Of a DNA stretch of 14,415 bases, positions 1-10,500 are shown one piece after another. Position 1 is the first letter of the stretch; each line of letters begins with the position of its first letter. The stretch covers positions 3,236,931 through 3,251,345 of the forward strand of contig JAHNZQ020000004.1 in NCBI GenBank assembly GCA_019155205.2, read 5' to 3'. Below the pieces are notes generated by a model. It was not told the origin of the DNA. It was given only the letters and a program-made list of their open reading frames with translations, and did not search any database. Position numbers and translations under genes: made by a program. Source of the DNA: Gracilaria vermiculophylla. Taxonomy: Eukaryota; Rhodophyta; Florideophyceae; Gracilariales; Gracilariaceae.

Positions 1-47
1 ACTGATTATTCAGATCTTTTGGCTTGAACTTGGTCAAACCTTATCAC

Positions 48-105
<58 letters not shown>
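1..105 (+). rRNA. 18S (SSU) rRNA, 3' end only
   Basis: This is the 3'-terminal portion of the small-subunit rRNA. It carries the near-universal block GTCGTAACAAGGTTTCC, followed by GTAGGTGAACCTGCGGAAG and the terminal GGATCATT, which marks the mature 3' end at about 105. The helix-44 strand upstream (AACTTGGTCAAACCTTATCA, then TTAGAGGAAGGAGAAG) is intact. The gene begins before the window. The GAAGGAGAAGTCG wording occurs in several algal and stramenopile lineages, but I cannot place the genus from it. The exact terminal base is known to within one or two nucleotides. Confidence 0.97.
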
Positions 106-629
106 CACAAAAAACAGCCTAACGCAACATGGTTTCTTAGGTTCTTGTTCAAAAAATTGGTTTCCGAGGTGCAGGATTTTTTTTAAACGCAGACTTCTGC
201 TCGCTAGGGTCGGGAAGGAGATGTCGGAAACTAAAAAAAAAAGAAGATTACCTTGGCAAAAGTAAAAACACGTAAAAAAGAAAACTCAAGAAAAAACCGC
301 AACACAAAAAACCGTCCCGATAAGAGCTGCTTCTTTTACTTAAAAACTGAAAGAAGAACGTGTTCCAGTTTTTGTTGTTGTGTTGTGATTTTACTTTGTC
401 TTAATAATTCAGACTCTTTTTTTTTTATTTCCCTTCTTCCAGTGAGCGGCAGTAGTTCTTGCATAAATTTCCTTGCGCCAAAGATGTAAAAACCCCAATA
501 ATAAAACAGAACCGCCATGGCACGGCTTGTTTCATATCACGCGAATAATTTTTTTGTACCTTTTTTTTTTTTATTTATTAACCAAAAACCAAAACAAAAA
601 CAAAACTAATGACGTTGGAGAAATAAATT
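106..629 (+). other. Internal transcribed spacer 1 (ITS1)
   Basis: This spacer lies between the 18S end and the 5.8S start and is about 525 bp long. It is AT-rich, with long A and T homopolymers (for example T runs near 419-427 and 560-571). I see no supported gene in it: the short open frames across it have no recognisable domain, and the interval is transcribed as part of the pre-rRNA and removed. Its low GC content contrasts with the GC-rich retrotransposon further right. Confidence 0.93.
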
Positions 630-789
630 ACAACTCGTAACGGTGGATGTCTCGGCTCCTACATCGATGAAGAACGTAGCAAACTGCGAAACGTAATGCG
701 AATTGCAGAACTCGTGAATCATCAAATTTTTGAACGCAAGTGGCGCTCGCGGGTAACCCTGCGAGCATGTCTGTTTGAGTGTCCGTACA
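630..789 (+). rRNA. 5.8S rRNA
   Basis: The core motifs of 5.8S are all present in order: GGATGTCTCGGCTCC, then CATCGATGAAGAACG, then GCGAATTGCAGAA, then GTGAATCATCAAATTTTTGAA and the 3' block TGTTTGAGTGTCCGTAC. The length of about 160 nt is normal. The fragment CATCGATGAAGAACGTAGCAA pairs with the 28S 5' end in the mature ribosome. The ending GTGTCCGTAC resembles stramenopile 5.8S as I remember it. The ends are set by homology and may be off by a few bases. No disrupting change is seen, so this part of the unit looks functional. Confidence 0.95.
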
Positions 790-1533
790 AATTGGACTTT
801 GGCATTCTGCATTATGTGTGCTCAGATGATGCACTTGTTTTTTGAAAAATTAATAAGGACATGGTCTTTGAGCTCTTTTGCAATAAGAGTGCCGCTGATG
901 GGTGCGTCCTTACGACTTGTAATGAAAATTACAAGATGTGGGGTCACCTGAAGAATACTTGGGTGTGTACAGCGTTACCTTGAAATAAATTGAAAAAACT
1001 CGTTTTTTTCTGTTTTTTTCTGAAAGTAATGTGTACAAGGAATAAAACCGTGTTTTCATTCTCTTCTTCGAAGACTTGAGTTGTATCTTTTTTTTTTTTC
1101 CCTTCCGGGAAAGACAAAAAAGAACTCATGTTGGGTGAAAGCTCGCAATTTTAATTTCCGACAGAACTTGAGAACCTTGACTCGAGTTCTTGTGGCGACC
1201 CGGCTGCGAATTGGTGTTTTGATGTAAAAGTCGCACAACATTTCTGCAGTGGTTTAAGACGCTTAACAAGAATATACCAAATCGAATCAAGATAGTTATC
1301 GTTCTATCGTCGAGATAATTGCTGGAGAGCTAAGAAGTAGGAGTGATGACCATAAAAACAATGCTTTTTTGTTTTGTTTTTGGGGCGTTTTATTGCTTGT
1401 TTGTGCCGACATCCATATTATGGGGGGGTTTTTTGTTTGCAGAAAAGAAAAGCAGAAAGGATCGATATTTATTGAAAATTTCTGGGATTTTTTGTCTGTG
1501 CGAAACCAACCCAAAAACTTAATATATTTTTTG
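790..1533 (+). other. Internal transcribed spacer 2 (ITS2)
   Basis: This is the spacer between 5.8S and 28S. At about 745 bp it is on the long side. It starts with the 5.8S-proximal stretch CAAATTGGACTTTGG and is rich in T and A homopolymers (for example 1088-1099). I find no gene: short open frames on both strands have no domain signature. It is processed out of the pre-rRNA. Confidence 0.92.
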
Positions 1534-1578
1534 GATCTCAAATCAGACAAGATGACCCGCTGAATTTAAGCATATAAT

Positions 1579-1611
<33 letters not shown>

Positions 1612-1851
1612 CTAGTAGCGGCGAGCGAAGCGGGAAAAGCCCAATATGAAAAGCCAGCTTGCTGGCATTGTAGTTGAGCGGCCTGCAGGTGTCAGTTTGG
1701 GAAAGTGGCATGGAAATGTCCACCGAGGAGGGTGAGAGTCCCGTCCATCCCATTCAGGGCACTTGGTACTAGGCCGTTTCAGTCGAGTCGGGTAGTTTGG
1801 GAATGCTGCTCTAATCGGTGGTAAATCTCATCGAAGGCTAAATACTGGTAG

Positions 1852-1885
<34 letters not shown>

Positions 1886-3699
1886 ATGAAAAGCACTTTG
1901 AAAAGAGGGTGAAAAGCACCTGAAACCGTTACGAGGGAAGCGGATTGCATCGAGTTGGTGGGTGTCTATGTTTTCAGTTGGGAATTTTATTTTTTTCTGA
2001 TGTATTGATGTAGACACTTACCCGTCGTGAGTTTTTGGTGGCCGATTTTGGGCTGCTGGAGACTGAGGGATCCCCTTTATTGGGTGAGGACGACGGGGCA
2101 GCGGTGCGATACGACCCGTCTTGAAACACGGACCAAGGAGTCTAGCGCTGCTGCGAGTCGACGGGACTAGAATCCTAGAGGCGCAGTGAAAGCGATTTTT
2201 TTTAAAAAATTCTGCAATTTGAGGGGGCATGAAATCGTTGATTTTCAAGTCTCACCTAGAGCAGTAGCGCTAGGACCCGAAAGATGGTGAACTATGCCTG
2301 AGTAGGGCGAAGCCAGAAGAAATTCTGGTGGAGGCTCGTAGCGGTGCTGACGTGCAAATCGCTCGTCGAACTTGGGTATAGGGGCGAAAGACTAATCGAA
2401 CTATCTAGTAGCTGGTTCCCCCCGAAGTTTCTCTCAGGATAGCGGGCTGACATGACGTTGTTTTGTGCGGTAAAGCGAATGATTAGTGCATTTGGGGGCG
2501 TCTAGCCTTCGGGCAATTCTCAAACTTTAAATGCGCAAGTGGCGCCGCTGCTTAATTGAGCGGTTGCTGGAAAAAACGTCAGCCCTGTGGGCCACTTTTG
2601 GTAAGCAGAACTGGCGATGCGGGATGAACCGAAAGCGTAGTTAAGGCGTCAAATTACCCGCTTATAGATCCCACAAAAGGTGTTGGTTCATTAAGACAGC
2701 AGGACGGTGGCCATGGAAGTCGGAATCCGCTAAGGAGTGTGTAAAAACTCACCTGCCGAATGAAGTAGCCCTGAAAATGGATGACGCTTAAGCGGGTAGC
2801 CGATACTACGCCGTCTAAAAAAAATTGATTTTTTTAGATGAGTAGGGGGGCGTGGTGATCGTATCGAAGCACTGCGTGCAAACGCGTGTGGAACGGTCAC
2901 TAGTGCAGATCTTGGTGGTAGTAGCAAATATTCAAGTGAGAACCTTGAAGGGCGAAGCGGGGAAGGGTTCCATGCGAACATTGATTGGGCATGGGTGAGT
3001 CGTACCTAAGCCGAGTGGCAATTGCTTACTCAGACGGCGAAAGGGAAGCGGGTTGAAATTCCCGCACACGGATGTGGAAGCGGCGACGCAATTACTGGGG
3101 CGGTGACGTTGGCAGTGGCGCTGGGCAGAGTTTTCTTTTCTGTTTAACCGCCTGACGCTTGCACTGTGGAATCCGCTTGTCGGGAGAAACAGGCAAGGCA
3201 CGGGTAGAGCGCTGGGATTTTTCCAGCGTCCAGCTCGCCACTGACGGCCCTTGAAAAACTGTCCTCAGATATTTTTTTTTAAAAGAAAAAACAACTCCAC
3301 GCCGTGGCGTACCGATAACCGCATCAGGTCCCCAAGGTGAACAGCCTCTGCTCGATATGAAAAATGCAGGTAAGGGAAGTCGGCAAATTAGACCCGTAAC
3401 TTTGGGAAAAGGGTTGGCTCTAGTGCTGCGTGAGGACTGGTTGCTGTCTGCTGGCGCAGTCTGGTGGCTGTCGACTGAGCGCGGGTCGCAAGACTTGTGT
3501 TTGGTTGATGCTACTGGCTGTGCCACGGGCAGCGACGCTCACAGCATGCAGCGAACTAGAACTGCAACGGGCAAAGGGAATCCGACTGTTTAATTAAAAC
3601 AAAGCATTGCGAGGGCCGGGGACGGTGATTACGCAATGTGATTTCTGCTCAGTGCTCTGAATGTCAAAGTGAAGAGATTCAATCAAGCGCGGGTAAACA

Positions 3700-3730
<31 letters not shown>
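1534..3730 (+). rRNA. 28S (LSU) rRNA, 5' part, interrupted by a retrotransposon
   Basis: The large-subunit gene starts near CTCAAATCAGACAAGATGA, then CCCGCTGAATTTAAGCATAT and AAGCGGAGGAAAAGAAACTA. Conserved landmarks follow in the correct order: AAGTACCGTGAGGGAAAG-type sequence near 1870, AGTAGCTGGTTCC near 2410, CACTTTTGGTAAGCAGAACT near 2592, GATGAACCGAAAGCG, GTCGGAATCCGCTAAGGAG, GATTTCTGCTCAGTGCTCTG and GGGAGTAACTATGACTCTC. Expansion segments contain A/T homopolymers. The homology stops immediately after CTCTTAAGGTAGC at 3730, where the canonical continuation CAAATGCCTCGTC is replaced by element sequence. The gene is therefore split, and its remaining 3' part appears only at 14210. A few substitutions sit near the junction (for example AAACAGCGGG where AAACGGCGGG is usual). 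Confidence 0.96.
2814..2838 (+). other. A/T hairpin in a 28S expansion segment
   Basis: TCTAAAAAAA at the left pairs with TTTTTTTAGA at the right around a short loop containing TTGA, giving a stem of about 10 bp. It lies between conserved blocks GCGGGTAGCCGATACTACGC and GTAGGGGGGCG. This is most simply a variable helix of the host 28S rRNA rather than an inserted element. Confidence 0.6.
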
Positions 3731-3731
3731 A
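3721..3731 (+). other. 28S insertion hotspot (R2 / I-PpoI neighbourhood), left junction
   Basis: The last recognisable 28S bases are TTAAGGTAGC, and the element begins at ACAACGG. From established knowledge, animal R2 elements cut inside TTAAGGTAGC and the Physarum homing endonuclease I-PpoI recognises CTCTCTTAAGGTAGC. The insertion therefore falls in the most frequently colonised stretch of eukaryotic 28S. One or two bases at the boundary are ambiguous, because canonical 28S continues with CAA and the element contains CAA one base later. Confidence 0.85.
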
Positions 3732-3751
3732 CAACGGATCAGGTCGGTGGT

Positions 3752-3780
3752 CGGCCACGCGTGATCGTCACACGTGGCCG
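3752..3780 (-). promoter_or_regulatory. 3'-terminal RNA hairpin, candidate RT recognition structure
   Basis: On the plus strand CGGCCACGCGTGA and TCACACGTGGCCG are inverted copies around a 3-nt loop. There is one C/A mismatch on this strand. In the minus-strand RNA the same position becomes a G-U wobble, so the element's own transcript forms an uninterrupted 13-bp stem about 20 nt from its 3' end. This asymmetry supports a function in the element RNA rather than in the rRNA. In several LINE groups the RT recognises a 3' stem-loop to start target-primed reverse transcription, and the same role is inferred here. Confidence 0.65.
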
Positions 3781-3879
3781 GCCCCGGCCTGTATTTTATT
3801 TGAGTGTGACGAATGCCCCTGTGTAGAGTACGGCGTACACACTAACTATGCTGTTGCAAGTATGTCTAGTTCGTTGGCC

Positions 3880-3927
3880 GGTAGTGCGGTAGTGCGGTAG
3901 TGCGGTAGTGCGGTAGTGCGGTAGAGC
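3880..3927 (-). repeat. 8-bp tandem repeat (unit GGTAGTGC on the plus strand), 6 copies
   Basis: Five exact copies of GGTAGTGC are followed by one variant, GGTAGAGC, within the element's 3' UTR. The flanks then diverge into AGCGC-type sequence. Unit length equals that of the larger array at 4173-4332 but the sequence differs. Confidence 0.95.
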
Positions 3928-4172
3928 GCCAGCGCGCAAGTGCTGTAGTGGAGACGGTTACTTGGCGATGCGGAGGTCCCATCTTCAAGTTACTCTGTCG
4001 GGGGGGGGGTGTGTGCTCGCTGTGCTAGGAGTGTGATTGGCGAGAGCTGCCGGTGGCTCGTTCCCCTGCCTACTGGGGTCCGTGTGTTCCTTGTCCTGTG
4101 TCCTGCTTTCTTTTCATTTCTCTTCAACGCAACGAGGCGGCAGTGCGACAATAGAAGGACGCGATGATGGGG

Positions 4173-4332
4173 CGATGCGGCGATGCGGCGATGCGGCGAT
4201 GCGGCGATGCGGCGATGTGGCGATGCGGCGATGCGGCGATGCGGCGATGCGGCGATGCGGCGATGCGGCGATGCGGCGATGCGGCGATGCGGCGATGCGG
4301 CGATGCGGCGATGCGGCGATGCGGCGATGCGG
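4173..4332 (-). repeat. 8-bp tandem repeat (unit CGATGCGG on the plus strand), 20 copies
   Basis: This is an array of 20 contiguous units spanning 160 bp. All are identical except the one at 4213-4220, which reads CGATGTGG. It lies about 170 bp downstream of the ORF2 stop in the element's sense direction. The near identity implies recent slippage expansion or homogenisation. Copy number is expected to vary between element copies. The repeat produces long artefactual open frames on both strands. Confidence 0.97.
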
Positions 4333-4501
4333 CACGGCGAAGATGTGACGGCGTGGCGTGGCGATAGGGCCACGACACGATGTTGCGACATTGCAATGGT
4401 GTAGCAACAGGCCGACGACACGACGACGGGATGGTGCGGAGACTCGACAGACTGCGGGGATGCGAATGTGGGGCGACACAGCGATCGATTCGGCTGTGTA
4501 G

Positions 4502-7500
4502 CTAGTTGCTGTCCGGGGAAGGAAAGTGTTGGTCTGGCCTGAGTTGAGGTGAGGGCCTTGTTGTAGTCGTCTGTCTTGGTTGTGAGTGCCGGCTGTGGCG
4601 GGCTGGTGTACCAGTCCGCTGTGGGGGGCGAAGCGCGCTCGCTATGTCCTGGAGCAACTTTTGGGCAGCCCGTGCCTGTTGTTCTGTCCATGTTCTACTT
4701 TCTAGTAGGGCCTTCAGCGTGGTCAGCTCCGTCCTGTTCGTACCACTTTGGCTGATGTGTTGATGCGGGATTGTATTCATGAGCCACATGGCGTACACTC
4801 GTCTGTCGATGTCTCGTAGGCGCTTGTGCCAGAACCCGGGTGTGGCGCCTGGTTTGGGATCAGGGAGCTTACGCACTCTGTTCCGGTTTAAAGCGTGGAT
4901 CCGCATAGTGCGACGCTTTGTTGTACGCTGGCTGAAGTAGTCTTGTTCGTCTCTGGCCCGGAGCGTGTCTATGGGGGAGTGGCGCTGGTGTTCATAGGTG
5001 GTTTCATAAGTTCTGGTCTGGCTCCATTGCGCGTTCCTGGTTACGAGTTCGCGCTGTTGTGCCGGTGTTCCACCGTGCTCTGTGACGTCCTCCACCTCTG
5101 TCACTGCTCGGAGCCGGCGTTTGCACCAGGATTCCAGTCGTGCTATTCGCCGCTCCTCGTGTCCATTGAGTCCCATGAGGAGCCCCAGCCGGAGGGGGTC
5201 AAGCCGACCTTTGAGGCTCAGGATCCAGCGTAGAACGGCTTGATCCAGTCGTGTGAGGGCAGCAATGAGGGGCGGGGTGTGGTTGGTGAGTTCAAGCCCA
5301 TAGTCCGCTAGCGGGTAAATCACACAGCGGACCAGGTTTGTCTTCACTCGCATGTCTCTGATACCATACCTCTTGCAGGTGCGTGCGAGGCTATGCAGCC
5401 GGTCCCGGGCTTGGTGTGCACGTCGAGTTTGCTGGGTGGGGCTGACGCCTCTCCGTGTAAGTGTGACTCCAAGATACACTGCTTCGTCTACCGTGTTCAG
5501 TTGGCTTCCGTTTAACGTGAGTCGATTACCCGCGTCCGTGAGAACGACGGACTTGTCGGTGTTCCATGTCATGCTGTGGTTCAGTGCCCAGGCTGTGGCC
5601 ATATCGAGTTTGTTCTGCAGACGTGAGGCGCTTGTTTCCAGGAGCACAACGTCATCGCAGTAGCAGGAGGCAGCGCATGCTCCCCAATGGGTATGTTGTG
5701 GATCAAAGTCACGCAGAAGCGTTTCCATGAACACGTTGAAGAGGAGTGGGCTGGCGGAGTCCCCTTGCGGCACTCCCACTGTGAGTTCCACTCCCTCTCT
5801 GTCTTCCGGGTAGCCTCGGGTGTATGAGCGTGTGTTTGCGAGGAGTGCTTGCGACATGCTAGATATGGTTGAACTAACTTTGCCGTTGAGCTCCTTCATG
5901 ATCGTGTCGCGGCGAGCGGAGTCAAAAGCACCTGTGATGTCCAACACCGCGATGTGCGAAGCACCATCTTTGATCTTCGAGTGTGCGTGTGCAATTGCAT
6001 CTTCTGTCGATACTCGGGCGCGATAACCCCATTGGTACCGGCTGTACTCAAACTGTTCTTGTAGGAGGCTGCCAATCGCAGAGGCTATGATCTTGCGGAG
6101 TACACTAAGTAAGGCGATCGGGCGGTACGAGTTGGGCTGGGAGCGATCCCCTTTCTTGTATAGCGGTGCGAACCATCCCGTGCGGAGGGCTGTGGGAAGG
6201 TAGCAGAGTGTGCCAACCTTGCGCCATAAGGCGTCCAAGACACCGGACATGTTGCGCGGGGACAGCCGAAGCATGTCATTGGTGAGTCCATCTGGTCCGG
6301 GCGCCTTTTGTGTTTTGGAGCGAAGAATTGCCCCTTCCAGTCGGCTGCGGAAGTCGGGTGGCGGTATGAACGGTTGGAGAGGGAGCTGCGCATCGTGCAC
6401 TTGCTTACTTTCCATGTGGCGCGTGAAGGCGGTTGGTTCTAGTTCCGTGTTGGGAATCGGTGCGGTGTGGAAAGGGTCTCTTTGTTCTTCCTTGTGTATT
6501 CGGAGAGTTTCAAAGGCGATGTCGTTCGGGTCTTTGTGTGATAGTTCTTGCAGACGGCGCTTATGTATCCTTCGCTTACGGCGCCGGTATTCGCGCTGTA
6601 GTTCCCTGGTCATGTTCGAGAGTTCTCGGCGTTTGGTGAGATTGTCTGGCGCGTCGGGATTGCGTGCCAGCCAGCGTGCCAGTTTCCTCTGAGTGCGGCT
6701 GCGTTGATCGAGGGCTCTGGTCCATCCGGATCGAAACCTGGGGGGCTTCGGACGAGCCCGAACGAGGAAGGGAGATTTTATGGCGTGTATTAGTTCTGCG
6801 GTGGCTTGTTCGAAGTCTTCCGTGTTCGTAACCGTGTCGAGGCGTTTGGTAATCCTAGGCAGATGGGTGTCGTAATGGTGGATGGCCTTCGTCTGGTGGT
6901 TCTTCTCCCTTTGACGTCCCCTAGAGACCTGCCATGTGGGGCCGGTACGCCGTGGGACGATTATGTCCGTCAGGACTAGGTGGTGGTCCGAGAGGCGGGT
7001 CCAGGCACCATGCGCGAGCCTGGTGTTCTTTGCGCTACATCCTCTTGTGAGGAAGAGGTCCACCGTACTGGTGCGATTTCCCTGGCAGAAGGTGGCAGAT
7101 GGGGGGGCATGTATCCCGAAGTTATGCAGAGCAGCCCAGGTGGCGAGCATCCTGCCATGGCGGTTGACAGTCTTGCTTCTGTCCCAGGTGGGATGCCGGG
7201 CGTTGAAGTCGCCCAGCACCACAGTGTGTTCCGTGGAGAGTCGGATGACGTCCTGGAGAAATACGTCCAGCGTGGCTGGGGGTGTGAGCGGGCGCAAGTA
7301 CAGGAGTATGACGGTGACTAGTTTGTGGCGGCGAAGCCGGAGTGCCAGGAGTTGACACCCTTCCTGGGATCGGCAGTTGAGGTAGGTTGTATGCATATCG
7401 GGTGTGCTGTGCACTGCGAGGCCGCCGCCCGCTCTGTGGCGCCTGTCGGTCCTGACACCTGGGAGACTGTGATAGCGGAGGTGTTGGATTGTGGTGTCGC

Positions 7501-10500
7501 CGGACAAACCGTCAGGGATGTTGCTGTTCCGGAGCCATGTTTCCGTGAGAGCAAGGATGTCTATCTGTAGGAGGGCCTGGGCCCGGGTGGCTGCTTGGCA
7601 GCCTTGACGGCTGGTGAGCGCCCCCCGACAGTTCCAGAGGGCGAGGCGGAAGCGCTCGTCGTTGTCGTAAGGCGGGGGTGGTGCGCTTCTCCTGGCAGAT
7701 GTGCCATTTGGGGCGCACGGGAGTGGTGGGGGTGTGCGTCTTACAGGGTGTTCCGTCGGTGCCTGTGGCGGCAAGTGTTGTCCGGCGAGGGGTGCCTCCT
7801 GTGGGAGGCATGGGGGGCTGGCGGAGGGGGAGAAGTTAGCAGCGGAGGCCGCGTTGTGTGCGTGGGAAGGCGGGGCCGTCGTCGCGCGTTGGTGTACCGG
7901 CAGGCGAGGTGCGTGTGTTAGGGGGGAGCCGTGTTCCCGCGCGGCGATGCCAGTGAAATTGGTAAGTGGGTCCCGCCCGGGATGCGGCGGGCGGGGTTGG
8001 CTTGAGCGCAGGGGGTGGGGGGAGACAGGGGAGTCCGGCTCCGAGACCCCGCCGGTTGCAGGATGAGGCTGGGCCGACGTTGGGCTGTAGTGTGCCAGCT
8101 GCGGGCGAGGTGTGCTTGCGGGGTGGGAGCAGCGCTGTCGCACGGCTGCGCGAGTGGGTGTTGTGGTTGTGCCGGCTTCCTGCTGTTGCGTGCAGAATGG
8201 TCGTGGGCGCGAGGGGTGAGGGGGGGCGGAGGAGACCGCAACAGAGGTCCCACGGGTTGCAGGAGAGTGCGGGGCTGTCCGAGTACGGTGGTGTGCCCGC
8301 CGCAGGCGTGTTGAGATTGCTAGCTGGGCGCCGCACCCTTGTCCGATCTCGGTGGAGGGGTGGGTGGGTATGCCCGCCCCGGGTTGGGGCGAGCGGGGTG
8401 GGCGCGGGTATGGGGGGCGGGCGAAGGCGGCGGAGTCATCGATAACCACGGTGGGAGCTCCGTCGGGTGCAGAGACGTGCGGGGCCGGTATGGCACGTTG
8501 GTGCGTAGGCGGCAGCCGGGGTGCCTGGGCGAGGTGGGAGTCGCACGCCCTCGCGACCGAGCTGGGCTGTTCGGTGGGTGTTGGGGCTCCGATCGATGTC
8601 ACGCGGGGCGGACAGGGGCGGAGGGGGCGGGCGGAGGCGCAACGCGCTGTGGCGAGGGCCTCGCCGGTCGCAGAGGCGGGCGGCGCCGCCTGGCTGCATC
8701 GGTGCACTTGCGGCTGGTGAGGTGTGCGGGCGGGAGGTAAGTCCCACGCCCGCGCCACCGCGCCTGCGCGTGTAGTTGGGTCCTCCGGCCTGGTTTGTGT
8801 CGTGTGGGGTGGGCATGGGTGTGCGGAGCGGCCAGGGGCGGGGAGGGAAATCGCGGAGGCTGTGCCAGATACGGGGGCAGGCCGGGATGTCGGGATGCCG
8901 TTGGGCTGCGGATGCCGGCGAGTCGCAAGCGCGAGATGGGGGGCGTATTCCCGATCCGCCGATCCGGTGTGTGCGGTTGGGGGGGAGTGGGCGGAGGCCG
9001 GAGAGGCGGCAGCGGGGGCCCTGCCAGGAGCAGGGTCGTGCCGCGTCGCCGTGCGGCCTCGGTGGCCGAGCGGCGTGCGAGGTGTGAGAGCGGGAGATCC
9101 GCTGTGCTTCTGCGCGATCGGGGTTGTGTGTTCGATAGGGGGCTCTCCGTCCGGGTGTGCCGTGCGGGGTGATAGTGGGCGGCGAGAGCGATCGGAGTCG
9201 CCGAGATCGTCGGTGGCGTCCCCATTCTGTGGGTGATGCTGGGTCGTCACCCTGCCGGCCTCCGGCGGTGTGGCATGCTGGGCAGTCGTGGTGCAGTTGG
9301 GCGACAGGTGCGGGCGAGTCGCGAGCGCTCTCGCGATGCGGGGGCCGCTCTCTCGTGCAGGTTCGCCGGTGTGTGCGGTTGGCGGGGGGCAGGCAGAAGC
9401 AGGGGGGATGGCAGCGGGGACCCCGTCGATAGCAGGGTCGTGTGGCGCCACCCTGCGGCTTCGGTATGCGTGCGCGTGCAGATTGCAGGGTGCGAGGGCG
9501 GGGGATACGCCTTGTTTCCACGGGGGCGAGGCGGTGTGTTCGGCGGTGATGTCCCCGTCTGGAGGCGCCGCGCGGGTTGATCGTGGGCGGCGGGGGCAAT
9601 TAGAGTCGCCGAGATCATCGGTGGCGGCTCCGGGTGGGGGGTGGTGGTGTCGAGTCGTCGCCCAGCCAACCGCTGGCGGTGTGACATTCCGGGTCGTCGC
9701 GGTGTAGGTGCACGACGGATCCGGGCGAGTCGCGATCGTTGGTGCGATATGGGGGCCGCCTTCCTGCGCCAGCTCGCCGGCGTGTGCTGTTGGTGGGGGG
9801 CGGGCGGGGGCAGGGAGGATGTCAGTGGGGGCCCCGCTGGTAGCGGGGTCGTGTTGTGGCGCCCGGCGGCTGCGGTGTGCGTGCGCGGTCGGCGTGCGAG
9901 GTGCGCTTGCGGGAGTGATGCCGTGCTCCTGCGCAAACGAGGCGGGGCGTTCGGTGGGTGTGTCCCCGTCTGGGTGTATCGCGCGCGTTGATCGTGGTCG
10001 GTGGGAGCGGTCGGAGCCGCCGAGATCAGCGGTGGCGTGTCCGTTCGATGGATGGTGTCGGGTTGTCGCTTTGCCGGCCTCTGACGGTGTGTCGTGCCGG
10101 GCCGTCGTGGCGCGTCCGGGCGCTAAGTGCGGGTGAGTCGCGAGCGTGCGCGCGATATGGGGGCCGCGTTCCGGCGCGGATGGGCCGGTGTGTGCGGTGG
10201 GTGGGGGGTTGACGGAGTCCGGGAGGGCGGTCGAGGGAGCCCCGCCGGAGGCGGGGTCGTGCTGCGACACTTCGTGGTTTCGGCTTGCGTTCGCGTGCGC
10301 GTGCGGCGTTCGAGGTGCGATGGCGGGGGATACGCCTGGCTTTCGCGAGAGCGAGGCGGTGCGTTCGGTGGGTGTGCCCCCGCCGGGGTGCGCCGCGCGG
10401 GTTGATCGTGGGAGGTGTGAGCGTTCGGAGCCGCCGCGATCGTCGGTGTCGGCTCCGGTTGGCGGGTGATGCCGGGTCGTCGCGCCGCCTGCCTCTGGCA

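Larger units (their letters stand above)
3731..4501 (-). other. 3' UTR of the retrotransposon
   Basis: This is the ~770 bp between the ORF2 stop (TAG, read on the minus strand at 4504-4502) and the 28S junction. It holds an array of twenty 8-bp units (4173-4332), a second array of six different 8-bp units (3880-3927), a C-rich run in the RNA sense (G10 on the plus strand, about 4000-4009) and a strong hairpin near the 3' end (3752-3780). The RNA would end ...GATCCGTTGT with no A tail. Long open frames seen across the first array on both strands arise because an 8-bp unit lacking stop codons stays open in all frames. I do not treat them as genes. Confidence 0.85.

Noticed and set aside
253..489. 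Small open frames in ITS1 and ITS2
   Set aside because: They are short, low-complexity, on both strands and in transcribed spacers, with no domain or coding signal.
3092..3526. 144-aa minus-strand open frame inside 28S
   Set aside because: It lies in well-conserved rRNA sequence and has no recognisable protein features.
3715..3740. Group I intron or homing-endonuclease insertion at the I-PpoI site
   Set aside because: No intron core or homing-endonuclease motif is seen. The insert carries APE and RT domains in antisense, and 28S sequence is lost rather than precisely interrupted.
4173..4332. CRISPR-like array
   Set aside because: Units are contiguous 8-mers with no spacers, in a eukaryotic rDNA context.
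3990..4691. Open frames on both strands across the 8-bp array, including 233 aa (minus) and 103 aa (plus)
   Set aside because: An 8-bp unit with no stop is open in all frames and encodes an 8-residue periodic peptide. One frame also overlaps the true ORF2 end. No start context or domain supports translation.
4502..5400. RNase H domain or CCHC knuckle at the ORF2 C-terminus
   Set aside because: I looked for the DEDD-type residues and for a C-x2-C-x4-H-x4-C pattern after the RT and found neither.
8436..9599. 387-aa open frame on the minus strand and many plus-strand frames of 80-170 aa within 7600-10900
   Set aside because: They are shadows of ORF2 caused by high GC content and the scarcity of stop codons. 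They have no domain motifs, while the ORF2 frame continues into APE and RT.
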